NCBI RefSeq assembly: GCF_001673405.1
Contig: NZ_LZLV01000136.1
Coordinates: forward strand, 62,001-126,000
Direction: 5' to 3'
From: Mycobacterium sp. 1245111.1
GTDB lineage: Bacteria > Actinomycetota > Actinomycetes > Mycobacteriales > Mycobacteriaceae
Length of the DNA stretch: 64,000 bases
Numbering within the stretch: the first letter of the stretch is position 1; each line of letters opens with the position of its first letter. The notes under the pieces are model-generated. The model saw only the letters and a list, made by a program, of their open reading frames with translations. It did not search any database and had not been told where the DNA came from. Position numbers and translations under genes: made by a program. Shown piece by piece: positions 8,106-17,020 of this stretch.

Positions 8106-9385
8106 GCCGGCGTGAACTCCAGATGCAGTTCCGTGAGCCCACGCAGGATGTAGGTCGGAACATATTGGTAGCGGCGGTCATTGGCCGGTCCGTGATGCTC
8201 CTCGCTGACCCGAATGTCCGATGTACGGTCGAGCAGCCGCTCGAGAGCCACCCGCGTCTCGGCGCGGGCCAGCGGCGCCCCGGGGCAGCTGTGGATGCCG
8301 CGCCCGAACGAAATGTGTTGGCGGGCATTCTTTCTGGCCGGGTCGAAGGTGGTGGGGTCCTCGAAGCGACGCGGGTCGCGGTTGGCGGCGGCCTGCACCA
8401 CCATCACCGTGGTGCCCGCGGGCAAGTCGACGCCGCCGACATTGACCGGTCGCCGGTTCAGCCGGAAGTCACCCTTGACCGGGCTCTCGTGGCGCAGCGA
8501 CTCCTCGATGAAGTTCGGCAACAGGCTACGGTCTTTGCGCAATTGGGCCTGAATGTCCGGACGCTCCACCAGCGTCTGCAGCGACGCGCCCAGCAGCCGC
8601 ACGGTGGTCTCCTGACCCGCCGAAAAGACGTTGGCCGCCACGCGAGCCACGTCTCCGACCACTGGCGTCGAACCGTCCGGATAGGTGGCGGTGGCGAGCC
8701 CGGTCAGCACGTCCTCGCGGGGGTTCGCGCGACGGTCGTTGACGTAGTCCGAGAACAAGCCGTAGAGGAATTCCAGCGGGCTGTGCGCCAGCGACTCCTT
8801 GCCCGTGCCACCGACGCCACCGCCGGAATGCTCACGGATGCCCTTGACGAATTTGTCACGGTCCTCCATCGGCACGCCCAGCAGGTCAGCGATCACCAGC
8901 AGCGTGAACGGGCTCGCGAAGCCCTTGATGAACTCGCCGCGTCCGGGCGCCAGGAAGTCGTCGAGCGCCTGGTCGGCCAGCACCCACATGGCGTCCTCGT
9001 TTTCTTTGAGGCGCTTGGGAGTGATCAGCCGCATCAGCAGCGAGCGGTGGTTGGTGTGGGTCGGCGGGTCGAGCGTCGGCAGCTGGTCACTGAACGGCAG
9101 TTCGTCGCGGTGCTGCTCGATCAACTCGGTGATGTCACCGTCACCGTGACCTTCCAGGCTCACCGGGAAACCGGGGAACGGTCCGGTCACCGAGTTGCAC
9201 GACGACCACGTCTCGGCGTCATTCAAGACCGCGCACGCTTCTTCCCACCCGGTCACCATCGTGACGTCGTGGTGCTTTTCCTTGGTCACCGGGCATTGCT
9301 GCCGCAGTGCCTCGTAGTAGGGATAGGGGTCGGCGATGAGATCGCTGCCCCGGAAGAAGTCCTTATCGGTGAAGTCGTTCACCAT
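8102..9385 (-). CDS. Cytochrome P450 (427 aa)
   Basis: This P450 has the I-helix motif SAGQETT, an EESLRHE segment of the ExxR region type, and the heme loop FGRGIHSCPG. ATG 9385 (MVNDFTDKDFF) is preferred; a TTG at 9400 is the alternative. The order is P450, ferredoxin, DUF1330, with overlap or short gaps, so this is a three-gene operon. The upstream region carries a copy of the GAGA-N7-TCTC palindrome at 9411-9425. Substrate is unknown. Confidence 0.93.
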   Translation of the reverse strand: MVNDFTDKDFFRGSDLIADPYPYYEALRQQCPVTKEKHHDVTMVTGWEEACAVLNDAETWSSCNSVTGPFPGFPVSLEGHGDGDITELIEQHRDELPFSDQLPTLDPPTHTNHRSLLMRLITPKRLKENEDAMWVLADQALDDFLAPGRGEFIKGFASPFTLLVIADLLGVPMEDRDKFVKGIREHSGGGVGGTGKESLAHSPLEFLYGLFSDYVNDRRANPREDVLTGLATATYPDGSTPVVGDVARVAANVFSAGQETTVRLLGASLQTLVERPDIQAQLRKDRSLLPNFIEESLRHESPVKGDFRLNRRPVNVGGVDLPAGTTVMVVQAAANRDPRRFEDPTTFDPARKNARQHISFGRGIHSCPGAPLARAETRVALERLLDRTSDIRVSEEHHGPANDRRYQYVPTYILRGLTELHLEFTPA

Positions 9386-9410
9386 CTCGCACCGTTCCAA
9401 TCTCGTTCAT

Positions 9411-9425
9411 GAGAATGAGCCTCTC
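9411..9425. promoter_or_regulatory. Degenerate copy of the shared GAGAAT-N3-ATTCTC palindrome
   Basis: The site reads GAGAAT-GAG-CCTCTC. The four outer base pairs of the palindrome match and the two inner ones do not. Its centre is 33 nt upstream of the P450 start codon, a spacing like that of the better copies near 18620 and 63281. A possible operator; this is the weakest member of the set. Confidence 0.5.
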
Positions 9426-9490
9426 AGAGATGGATATTAGATTTCCACAGAGCAGGCCGCGACGTCAACGCGGGTGTGGGCGTGGGCTAG

Positions 9491-9997
9491 CTAGCCCGCC
9501 GGGACCAGATCGGCCTGAACCGAGGGGCTCGACATCACTCGGCTGCGAAAGACCTCGATCGGTCCGATCTCAGGCGCGGATATTCCAGCTGCCGCAAGTG
9601 CCTGCCCTTTGAATGCCTGGGCCGCCGCGCTGAGGCGGTGTTCGACCAGGCCGACGTGTGAGTCGAGTTCGACCGGCCAGTTCCGTCCCCAGAGCGTGAC
9701 CTCGGTGGCGCCCTGATCGAGGGCCAGCAGGACGCCCTGCCGGACCCGCGGATCGCAGTCGAACAGGTCGGCGGCGGCGGCCAGGGTTTGCGGCGGCGGC
9801 CGATGCGCGGCGGTCGCCAACGCGTGCTCGAGGTCGAGGACCTCGACGCCGAGGATCCGCAGTGGGCGATCGTCGGGATGGTCGGCGACCAGAACCGTCA
9901 CGTCCCAGCCCGCCATCGCGCGGTCGAACAACCAGCCGCCGGCAAACCTGACCACGTCGGCGACATCCGTTGCGACGACGTCGAGGCGATATCTCAC
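9491..9997 (-). CDS. Conserved hypothetical protein downstream of TetR
   Basis: The 168-residue protein begins VRYRLDVVATDVADVVRFAGG, using a GTG that overlaps the TetR stop as GTGA, so it is co-translated with the regulator. It has an alpha/beta look, with GWDVTVLVADHPDD followed by LRILGVEVLDL. No catalytic motif, signal peptide or membrane segment is visible, and I do not recognise a family. Co-expression with a TetR suggests a partner or target of that regulator's circuit. The longer frame to 10087 lies inside the TetR gene and is rejected. Confidence 0.7.
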   Translation of the reverse strand: MRYRLDVVATDVADVVRFAGGWLFDRAMAGWDVTVLVADHPDDRPLRILGVEVLDLEHALATAAHRPPPQTLAAAADLFDCDPRVRQGVLLALDQGATEVTLWGRNWPVELDSHVGLVEHRLSAAAQAFKGQALAAAGISAPEIGPIEVFRSRVMSSPSVQADLVPAG

Positions 9998-10599
9998 GCC
10001 GGATCCGGCGGCGCCATGTCCCGGGCCAACGACTCCGAGTACTCCTTGAAGACCTCGGTTAGCGGTATCGACGGATTGATCAACCATGTCGTCTCCATTC
10101 CGGTGATGAACGCAAGAATTTGCACTGCCTTGACGGTCACGTCCATGTCCATCCGGAATCGGCCCGCTCGCTGCCCCTTCCGGATGAGTTCGGTGATGAT
10201 GTCGATCGCGCCCTGGTAGCGGGCGGTGAGACGGTCGTGCAGCGGCGCGTCCGGGTCGACGTTCTCCGCCAGCAGCACGCTGTAGGTACCGATCAATTCG
10301 GGCGACCGGTAATACCGGTCCGCGACGGCGGCGATCTCGGAGATCAGGTCGCCGGCCCGGTCGGCGTGTAAGTCGTCGTCGGCATCGCGAATGTCCAACA
10401 CGGCATGCAGAAGCTGCTCTTTGGACTCGAAGTGATGCAACAGGCCGGCCGGGCTGACCCCGGCCTCACCGGCGATCTGGGCCAGCGTCGTATTGCGCCA
10501 GCCATTGCGGGTCAGCAACCGCTGTGCCACGGCCAGGATCCGTTGTTTGCGATCATCGCCTTTGGCCCGCAGCGAGTCGTACGGCCGTGTCTCGGGCAC
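9994..10599 (-). CDS. TetR family transcriptional regulator
   Basis: The 201-residue protein has an N-terminal helix-turn-helix: RILAVAQRLLTRNGW, then TTLAQIAGEAGVSPAGLLHHF and the trailing SKEQLL typical of TetR. The C-terminal domain is a helical ligand pocket. GTG 10599 is chosen for its AAGGAG; an ATG at 10629 lacks a site and sits inside the operator region. A palindrome straddling the likely -10 (10618-10653) suggests autoregulation. It may also control the beta-oxidation operon that ends at 10697, but nothing in sequence proves that. Confidence 0.9.
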   Translation of the reverse strand: MPETRPYDSLRAKGDDRKQRILAVAQRLLTRNGWRNTTLAQIAGEAGVSPAGLLHHFESKEQLLHAVLDIRDADDDLHADRAGDLISEIAAVADRYYRSPELIGTYSVLLAENVDPDAPLHDRLTARYQGAIDIITELIRKGQRAGRFRMDMDVTVKAVQILAFITGMETTWLINPSIPLTEVFKEYSESLARDMAPPDPA

Positions 10600-10617
10600 C
10601 GCACTCCTTCGTCCCAG

Positions 10618-10653
10618 CCAACCAACCAACTGAACACACAGTAGGTTGGTTGG
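10618..10653. promoter_or_regulatory. Probable TetR operator/promoter: inverted repeat CCAACCAAC...GTTGGTTGG
   Basis: Nine-base arms CCAACCAAC (10622-10630) and GTTGGTTGG (10645-10653) are separated by 14 nt, and the left arm is extended by another CCAA. On the minus strand the spacer holds TACTGT, a good -10, with TTGTCA 18 nt upstream as -35, pointing at the TetR start at 10599. The repeat therefore covers the promoter as an autoregulatory operator would. A terminator for the upstream FadE gene is the alternative; no T-run follows. Confidence 0.6.
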
Positions 10654-10696
10654 GGTCGCTGTGACAAGGGTCTCAGTTGGTCGAATTTCGCCGGGC

Positions 10697-11845
10697 CTAC
10701 AGGCCGAGGGACTTGGCGATGATCACCTTCATCACTTCGCTGGTGCCGGCGTAGATGCGCGCCACCCGCGCATCGGTATACAGCCGGGCGATCGGATACT
10801 CCATCATGTAGCCGTAGCCGCCGAAGAGCTGCAAGCAGCGATCCACCACCCTGGCCTGCATCTCGGTGCAGAACAGCTTCACCCGAGCCGCGTCGGCCGC
10901 CGACAACTCACCGTCGACATGCAGCGCGACCGCGCGGTCCAGCATCGCCTGGCCGGCCTCGACTTCGGTTGAGCACGCGGCCATTTCGAATTTGGTGTTC
11001 TGAAACGATGCGACGGGCTGGCCAAAAGCCTTGCGGTCCTTGGTGTAATCGATCGCCGCGGCGATCGCCGAACGCGCCTGAGCCACCGATCCGACCGCCA
11101 CCGTCAGGCGTTCCTGCGGCAGGTTGTGGCCCAAGTAGCCGAACGCCTCGCCCTCCTCACCCAGGACGTTCTCGACGGGGACGCGCACGTCGACGAACGA
11201 CAGTTCCGCGGTGTCCTGGACCTTGCAGCCCATCTTCTCCAGTTCGCGGCCTCGGGTGAAACCCTCCATGCCGTCCTCGACGACGAGCAACGTCAGGCCC
11301 TTGCGCCGGTTGTCGGGATCAGTGGCGGTGCGGGCCACGACGATGACGAGGTCGGCCTGCATGCCGCCGGTGATAAATGTCTTGGCGCCGTTGACAATCC
11401 AATGGTCACCATCGCGCACGGCCGTGGTGCGCATCCCAGCGAGATCCGATCCGGTTCCCGGCTCGGTCATCGCGACGGCGGTGAGCAGCGTCCCGTCGGC
11501 CAGGCCGGGGAACCACCGCTTGCGCTGTTCGGAGTTGGCGTAGTGCAGGAAGTACGGCAGGATAACCTCGAGTTGCGTACGGACCGTCGACAGCGTTACC
11601 AGCGCCTTGGCGGCCTCTTCCTGCAGTACGACGTTGTAGCGATAGTCGGGCATTCCGCCGCCGCCGTACTCCTCGGGAATCGCCATCCCGAGCATCCCGA
11701 GTGAACCCATCTTCTTGAAGACGTCGCGGGGCATCCGCCCGCCCTTCTCCCACTCGGGGTAGGCCGGCACGACCTCCTTTTCGATGAAGTCTCGGGCCAG
11801 CGCGCGAAATGCCTCGTGGTCCTCGGTGAATAGGTCTCTGCGCAT
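10697..11845 (-). CDS. Acyl-CoA dehydrogenase (FadE family)
   Basis: This is a 382-residue acyl-CoA dehydrogenase in full length. It has the N-terminal helical domain, the FAD/substrate signature AMTEPGTGSDLAGM, KTFITGG, and a C-terminal LQLFGGYGYMMEYP followed by IYAGTSEVMK. It oxidises an acyl-CoA to the 2-enoyl-CoA using FAD, passing electrons to ETF. ATG 11845 follows AGGAAA; the frame open to 12538 is an artefact running through the thiolase gene. It is the last gene of the minus-strand beta-oxidation operon, 11 nt after the thiolase. Confidence 0.93.
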   Translation of the reverse strand: MRRDLFTEDHEAFRALARDFIEKEVVPAYPEWEKGGRMPRDVFKKMGSLGMLGMAIPEEYGGGGMPDYRYNVVLQEEAAKALVTLSTVRTQLEVILPYFLHYANSEQRKRWFPGLADGTLLTAVAMTEPGTGSDLAGMRTTAVRDGDHWIVNGAKTFITGGMQADLVIVVARTATDPDNRRKGLTLLVVEDGMEGFTRGRELEKMGCKVQDTAELSFVDVRVPVENVLGEEGEAFGYLGHNLPQERLTVAVGSVAQARSAIAAAIDYTKDRKAFGQPVASFQNTKFEMAACSTEVEAGQAMLDRAVALHVDGELSAADAARVKLFCTEMQARVVDRCLQLFGGYGYMMEYPIARLYTDARVARIYAGTSEVMKVIIAKSLGL

Positions 11846-11856
11846 GAATTTTCCTG

Positions 11857-13014
11857 TCAGGCAACAAGTTCGACGATGGTGGCGTTGGCCGTGCCGCCGC
11901 CCTCGCACATGGTCTGCAATCCATAGCGGATCCCGTTGTCGCGCATGTGATGTGCCATCCGGGTCATCAGCACCGCGCCCGATGCGCCGAGCGGATGGCC
12001 CAGGGCGATGGCTCCGCCGAGCGGGTTCAACCGATCCGGGTCGGCACCGGTTTCGGCGAGCCACGCCAACGGGACGGGCGCGAAGGCTTCGTTGACCTCG
12101 AACACTCCGATATCGGAGATCGAGACGCCGGCTTTGGCGAGCACCTTCTCGGTGGCCGGAATCGGACCGGTGAGCATCAAGACCGGGTCCGCCCCGGTGA
12201 CCGCGCCGGCGACGTAGCGCACCAGTGGGGTCAGGCCGAGTTCGACCGCGATGTCCGACGTGGTCACCAGCAAAGCCGCTGCCCCATCGGAGATCTGAGA
12301 GGAGTTGCCGGCATGGATCACACCCGCCTCGTCGAACGCCGGCTTGAGGCCCGCCAGTTTCTCCACCGACGTGCCGCGCCGAATTCCTTCGTCGGCGGTG
12401 ACAACAGCGGTGTCGTCCCCGGAATCCGTGAAGACCGGGGCGATCTGATCGGCGAAGGCGCCATTGTCCTGTGCGGCCGCGGCCCGCTCGTGGGACAGCG
12501 CGGAGTACTCGTCGAGCTGTGTGCGGGAAAAGCCCCACTTCTTGGCGATCATCTCCGCCGAAATACCTTGGTTGAACGAGAAATCGTCATAGCGGGCAAG
12601 CACTTTGGGACCGTATGGCTGACCGATGGCGCGGGCCGAGCCCAACGGCACCCGGCTCATCACCTCGACTCCCCCGGCCACCACGACGTCCTGCTGGCCC
12701 GACATGACCGCCTGCGCCGCGAAGTCGAGCGCCTGCTGGCTCGACCCGCAGGCCCGGTTGATCGTCGTGCCCGGGATGTGTTCGGGCCAGCCGGCCGCGA
12801 GCACCGCGTACCGGCCGATGTTGCTGGACTGGTCGCCGACCTGCGAGACACAGCCCCACACCACGTCGTCGATCACGTTCGGGTCGATGCCGGTGCGCTC
12901 GATCAGTTCGGTGAGTACCACGGCCGACAGGTCGGCGGCGTGCATGGCCGAAAGGCCACCGTTCCGCTTGCCGACCGGCGTCCGCACCGCCTCGACGATG
13001 ACTGTTTCACGCAT
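11857..13014 (-). CDS. Acetyl-CoA acyltransferase (thiolase)
   Basis: The 385-residue thiolase has all catalytic parts: the nucleophilic Cys in NRACGSSQQAL near residue 90, GHPLGASGAV with the conserved His, and CEGGGTANA with the second Cys. It cleaves a 3-ketoacyl-CoA with CoA to release acetyl-CoA or propionyl-CoA. ATG 13014 (MRETVIVEAVRTP) is the family start and overlaps the crotonase stop by 8 nt. Its neighbours provide every other beta-oxidation step. Chain-length preference is not readable. Confidence 0.94.
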   Translation of the reverse strand: MRETVIVEAVRTPVGKRNGGLSAMHAADLSAVVLTELIERTGIDPNVIDDVVWGCVSQVGDQSSNIGRYAVLAAGWPEHIPGTTINRACGSSQQALDFAAQAVMSGQQDVVVAGGVEVMSRVPLGSARAIGQPYGPKVLARYDDFSFNQGISAEMIAKKWGFSRTQLDEYSALSHERAAAAQDNGAFADQIAPVFTDSGDDTAVVTADEGIRRGTSVEKLAGLKPAFDEAGVIHAGNSSQISDGAAALLVTTSDIAVELGLTPLVRYVAGAVTGADPVLMLTGPIPATEKVLAKAGVSISDIGVFEVNEAFAPVPLAWLAETGADPDRLNPLGGAIALGHPLGASGAVLMTRMAHHMRDNGIRYGLQTMCEGGGTANATIVELVA

Positions 13015-13816
13015 TCTTCTGCTCCGCTCTCTTGACCGCCCACTGTCCCGTGAACGACGGGTCGCGCTTCGCGGCGAACGCGGCATAGGCCTCCGCCGAA
13101 TCCGCAGTGGCGAAATTACCGACCTGCGCTCGCGCTTCGTTGGCCAGGGCGTCGCGCATGGTCCGGTCGGCGCCCTCGTTCAACAATGCCTTGCTGTGCG
13201 CCAACGCGATCGGCGGCCCGGCGGCCAGCCGCTCGGCGATATCGGCGACGAAGGTGTCGAGCTCGTCGGCGGCAACTGTCCAGGTCACCAGGCCCAATCC
13301 CTGCGCCTCGGCGGCGCCGATGGTCTCGGCCAGCAGCACGAGCCGCTTGGCCTGTTGTAGGCCAACGATTTTCGGCAGCAGCCACGAGCCGCCGAGGTCT
13401 ACCGACAGCCCGCGTTTGGCAAAGATCTGTGAAAACGTCGATTCCGGGGTCGCCACCACCAGGTCGCACCCGAGGGCCAGATTCCAGCCGGCTCCGACCG
13501 CGACACCGTTGACCTTCGCGATCGTCGGCTTCGACAACTCGTGCAGCGCCAACGCGACATCGGTCAGGCGGCGCAGTTTGTGGACGGGATGGCTGTCGTC
13601 GGGCGTCGAGATGTCGGCCCCTGAGCAGAAGGCGCCCTGCGCGCCGGTCAGCACGACCGCCCGGACATCCGCGTCCTTGCCCGCGTCAATGAGAGCCTGA
13701 GCCAACGCAATCCACAGTTCTCGGTTGATCGCGTTCTTACGGCGTGGCCGGTTCAGCGTCAGCGTCCGGACTCCGTCGCGGTCGCTGCACAGCAGCACGG
13801 GCTCGTCAGCGGTCAC
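13007..13816 (-). CDS. Enoyl-CoA hydratase/isomerase (crotonase), PaaG-like active site
   Basis: This is a 269-residue crotonase-fold enzyme. It has the oxyanion-hole segments GAFCSGADIS and VNGVAVGAGWNLALGCD. The region after FAKRGL reads SVDLGGSWLLP, the Asp-containing pattern seen in PaaG-type isomerases/hydratases rather than the Glu of classical crotonase. It therefore hydrates or isomerises an unsaturated acyl-CoA. GTG 13816 overlaps the CoA-transferase stop (GTGA); the frame further upstream is spurious. Confidence 0.9.
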   Translation of the reverse strand: MTADEPVLLCSDRDGVRTLTLNRPRRKNAINRELWIALAQALIDAGKDADVRAVVLTGAQGAFCSGADISTPDDSHPVHKLRRLTDVALALHELSKPTIAKVNGVAVGAGWNLALGCDLVVATPESTFSQIFAKRGLSVDLGGSWLLPKIVGLQQAKRLVLLAETIGAAEAQGLGLVTWTVAADELDTFVADIAERLAAGPPIALAHSKALLNEGADRTMRDALANEARAQVGNFATADSAEAYAAFAAKRDPSFTGQWAVKRAEQKNA

Positions 13817-15033
13817 GAGTACGCCGGCCCGACTACGCCCTGTCCGCGCAGTGCATCGATCTCGTCGGCGCCGAGGCCGAGGTCGGCGAGCACCGCATCG
13901 GTGTGCTGCCCGAGGCCGGGTACCGCACCCATCGGAGGCTGGTAGCCCGCGATCACCGGTGGCGGCAGCAAGGCCTGAATCGGCCCGGCGGGGGTTTCGA
14001 CCTGGCGCCAACGGTCGCGCGCCGTCAATTGCGGATGGGCCAGCACCTCGCTGGGCAGGTTGTAGCGGGAATTGCCGATCCCGGCGGCGTCCGCCGTGTT
14101 CTGCACGTGATCCAAGTCGTGCTGTGCACACCAGGCACCGATGGCCTCGTCCAAGATGTCGCGATGAGCGCAGCGGCCGGAGTTGCTCGCCAGTCGTGGG
14201 TCGTCGGCGAGGTCGTCGCGCTGGATGATCTGCCGTGAAAGTCGTTGCCATTCGGCATCGTTGGTGGTGCCCAGCACCACGGTCTGGCCGTCGGCGGTGC
14301 GGTACGCGCCGTAGGGCGCCACCGCGGGTGAACTCACACCCAGCGGCTGCTGGTCGATTCCGGAGTGCTGGGTGTAGGTCAGCGGATACCCCATGTAGTC
14401 CATCATGGTGTCGAACAGGCTGAGCCCGACAGTGTTGCCGTGCTGCGCCGGTGTCGATTTCGCATCGCGGGAATACAGCAGCGCCAGGATCGACAGCGCC
14501 GAATACAACCCGGTGCTGATGTCGGCCATGGCTGGGCCGGGTTTGGCCGGCATGCCGGGATTACCGGTGATGGCGCAGGCACCGGACTCGGCCTGGACGA
14601 GTAGGTCGTAGGCCCGTTTGTGCGACAGCGGTCCGCCGGGGCCGTACCCGTCGATCTCGACGGCGATGACGTTCGGGTGGCGTTGCTCGAGCTCTGCGGC
14701 GGAGATTCCAAGCCGAGACACCGCGCCGGGGGCGAGGTTCGACACCAGGACATCGGCCCGGTCGAGCAGTCGGTGCAGGATGTCCAGCCCCGCTTCGGTT
14801 TTCAGGTCGAGTGTCACCGACTCTTTGCCGCGGTTGGCCCAGACGAAGTGGGCGGCAAGGCCGTTCACGACTTCGTCGTAGTAACGCGCGAAGTCGCCGC
14901 CCTTGGGGTTTTCGACCTTGATCACGCGCGCGCCGAAGTCGGCCAGCACACGGGTGCACATCGGCGCGGACACCGCTTGCTCCAAAGCCACGACGGTGAT
15001 GCCCGTCAGCGGCCCTTGGCGCTCGGACATCAC
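13813..15033 (-). CDS. Class III CoA-transferase (CaiB/BaiF family)
   Basis: This 406-residue protein begins with the CaiB/BaiF pattern (GITVVALEQAVSAPMCTRVLAD, ARVIKVENPKGGD). It has the central motif MADISTGLY, containing the Asp expected to form the acyl-enzyme anhydride. It moves CoA between acids, or racemises 2-methylacyl-CoA as AMACR does; the two roles are hard to separate by sequence. ATG 15033 overlaps the SDR stop as ATGA. In this operon it is the only obvious way to make a CoA thioester, since no ligase is present. Confidence 0.9.
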   Translation of the reverse strand: MMSERQGPLTGITVVALEQAVSAPMCTRVLADFGARVIKVENPKGGDFARYYDEVVNGLAAHFVWANRGKESVTLDLKTEAGLDILHRLLDRADVLVSNLAPGAVSRLGISAAELEQRHPNVIAVEIDGYGPGGPLSHKRAYDLLVQAESGACAITGNPGMPAKPGPAMADISTGLYSALSILALLYSRDAKSTPAQHGNTVGLSLFDTMMDYMGYPLTYTQHSGIDQQPLGVSSPAVAPYGAYRTADGQTVVLGTTNDAEWQRLSRQIIQRDDLADDPRLASNSGRCAHRDILDEAIGAWCAQHDLDHVQNTADAAGIGNSRYNLPSEVLAHPQLTARDRWRQVETPAGPIQALLPPPVIAGYQPPMGAVPGLGQHTDAVLADLGLGADEIDALRGQGVVGPAYS

Positions 15034-15788
15034 ATGACCATGCCGCCGTCCACCGGCAGCACCTGTCCGGTGATGTAGGAGGCGGCGTCGGAGGCGAAGA
15101 AGACGAACGCGCCGGCAACTTCTTCGGGTTCGGCCCAGCGCTTCAACGGAATGCGGTTCATCATGTTGGCCGCGAACTTCTCGTTGGTCCGGATGGTCTC
15201 TGTCATCCGCGTAGCCGCAAGCGGCGCAAGGGCGTTGACCATGATGTTGTTGCGCGCCTGCTCGCGTGCCAGCGACTTGGTGAAGCCGATGATGCTGGCC
15301 TTGGCGGCCGAGTAGTTCACCTGGCCCAGCGTGCCGGTGATCCCGGCCGAGGAGACCACGTTGATGATGCGGCCGGTGCCGTCGGTGGGCACCGACTTCA
15401 GGGCGGCCTGCGCGCAGTGCACGGCCCCCATCAGGTGGATGTCGAGCACCTTGTAGAAGCTCTCGTCGGTGAGGTCGGCGAACATCCCCGGCGCGGTCAC
15501 CCCGGCGTTGTTGACCAGGATGTTCAACACTCCGCCGGAGAGCGCGGCCGCTTGCGCCACCGCGGCCTCGGCCGCCGACCGGTCGCGCACGTCGAGCGCG
15601 GTGCTCTCCGCTTTACCGCCGGCTGCGGAAATGTGTTCGGCGACAGCCGAAGCCGCGTCGGCATCCACATCGCTGACCAGAACCGCGGCACCCGCGGCGG
15701 CCAATGCCTCGGCGACGGCGGCGCCGATCCCGGTGCCGGATCCGGTGACCAGTGCCGAGCGACCACTCAGGTCGAACAGCGATCTCAT
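15030..15788 (-). CDS. Short-chain dehydrogenase/reductase (3-hydroxyacyl-CoA dehydrogenase-like)
   Basis: The 252-residue SDR has TGSGTGIG for NAD(P) binding, NNAG, a Ser in VVSSAGITG, YSAAKAS with the catalytic Tyr and Lys, and a C-terminal VDGGMVM. ATG 15788 has GAGGAG upstream and shares one base with the FadE stop (TGATG). Given its place between FadE, crotonase and thiolase, the likely step is oxidation of a 3-hydroxyacyl-CoA. Reduction of a ketone on the substrate ring is also possible. Confidence 0.92.
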   Translation of the reverse strand: MRSLFDLSGRSALVTGSGTGIGAAVAEALAAAGAAVLVSDVDADAASAVAEHISAAGGKAESTALDVRDRSAAEAAVAQAAALSGGVLNILVNNAGVTAPGMFADLTDESFYKVLDIHLMGAVHCAQAALKSVPTDGTGRIINVVSSAGITGTLGQVNYSAAKASIIGFTKSLAREQARNNIMVNALAPLAATRMTETIRTNEKFAANMMNRIPLKRWAEPEEVAGAFVFFASDAASYITGQVLPVDGGMVM

Positions 15789-16969
15789 CAATAGCTCCTC
15801 GGCATTCCCAGCACGTGCTCGCCCAGGAAGTTGAGGATCATCTCCTGACTGACCGGTGCGATCTTCATCAGCCGTGACTCGCGGAAGTAGCGCGACACGT
15901 GGTACTCCTCCGAATAGCCCATTCCTCCGTGCAACTGAAGCGCCCGATCGGCCGCCCCGAACCCGGCGTCGGCGCACAGGTATTTGGCGGTATTCGCTTC
16001 GCGGCCACAAGGCTTCCCATGGTCGTAGAGCCAGGTGGCCTTGCGCAGCACCAGTTCCGCGGCGTCGAGCCGGGCGAGCGAGTCGGCCAGCGGGAACTGC
16101 AGACCCTGATTCATGCCGATCGGGCGGTTGAACACGACACGCTCGTTGCCGTACTTGACGGCCTTCTCCAGCGCGACCCGCCCGATGCCCAGCGCCTCGG
16201 CGGCGATCAACATCCGCTCGGGGTTGAGGCCGTCGAGGATGTACTTGAAGCCCTGTCCCTCCTCGCCGACGCGATCGGAGACCGGCACGATCAGATCGTC
16301 GATGAAGACCTCGTTGGAGCTGACCGCGTTGCGGCCCATCTTCTTGATCGGCCGGATGTCGACGTGGTCGCGATCGAGGTCGGTGAGGAACAGCGTCATG
16401 CCGTCGGTCTTCTTAGTGACCTCGTCGAACGGGGTGGTCCGGGTAAGCAGCAGGATCTTCTCGGACTCCAGCGCCTTGGAGATCCACACCTTGCGCCCGT
16501 TGATCCGGTAGGAGTCGCCTTCGCGTTTGGCGAACGTGGTGATCCGCGAGGTGTCAAGGCCCGCACCGGGTTCGGTGACGCCGAAGCATACGTGCAGATC
16601 GCCGTTGACGATGCGGGGCAGCGTCCTGGCCTTCAACTCCTCGGAGCCGTGCTTGACGACGGGCTGCATGCCGAAGATGGTCAGGTGAATCGCGCTGGCG
16701 CCGTTCATCGCCGCACCCGAACGCGACACCTCCTCGAGCAACAGCGTGGCCTCGGTGATGCCGAGCCCGTGCCCGCCGTACTCCTCGGGGATCGTCATGC
16801 CGAGCCAGCCGCCCGTGGCGATCGCGTCGTAGAACTCCTGCGGGAATTCGTGCGCGAGGTCTTTTTCCATCCAGTACTGGTCGTCGAACTTCGACGCCAG
16901 CTCGGCGACCGACTTGCGGATCAGCTCCTGGTCATCGGTCAGCTCGAAGCTCATCCCACCGCCGGCCAC
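15788..16969 (-). CDS. Acyl-CoA dehydrogenase (FadE family)
   Basis: This 393-residue acyl-CoA dehydrogenase has GVTEPGAGLDTSRI, KVWISKA and LQLHGGMGYSEEY. Its C-terminal end (RLMKIAPVSQEMI) departs from the YEGT/YGGT pattern, so the catalytic base may lie elsewhere. GTG 16969 is chosen because AAAAGGAG is 8 nt upstream; a start at 16996 would place that site inside the gene. It lies 51 nt after the amidohydrolase in the same operon. Confidence 0.92.
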   Translation of the reverse strand: MAGGGMSFELTDDQELIRKSVAELASKFDDQYWMEKDLAHEFPQEFYDAIATGGWLGMTIPEEYGGHGLGITEATLLLEEVSRSGAAMNGASAIHLTIFGMQPVVKHGSEELKARTLPRIVNGDLHVCFGVTEPGAGLDTSRITTFAKREGDSYRINGRKVWISKALESEKILLLTRTTPFDEVTKKTDGMTLFLTDLDRDHVDIRPIKKMGRNAVSSNEVFIDDLIVPVSDRVGEEGQGFKYILDGLNPERMLIAAEALGIGRVALEKAVKYGNERVVFNRPIGMNQGLQFPLADSLARLDAAELVLRKATWLYDHGKPCGREANTAKYLCADAGFGAADRALQLHGGMGYSEEYHVSRYFRESRLMKIAPVSQEMILNFLGEHVLGMPRSY

Positions 16970-17020
16970 TGCGAAATCTCCTTTTGAATCAGTCACCGGC
17001 AGTCGAAGTCCGGTGGCTTG

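Noticed and set aside
8123-9412. Long plus-strand frame opposite the second P450
   Set aside because: The minus-strand P450 has all motifs; this one shows none.
11947-13035. Long plus-strand frame opposite the thiolase
   Set aside because: Shadow of a well-supported thiolase gene.
15899-16987. Long plus-strand frame opposite a FadE gene
   Set aside because: Shadow with no family motif.
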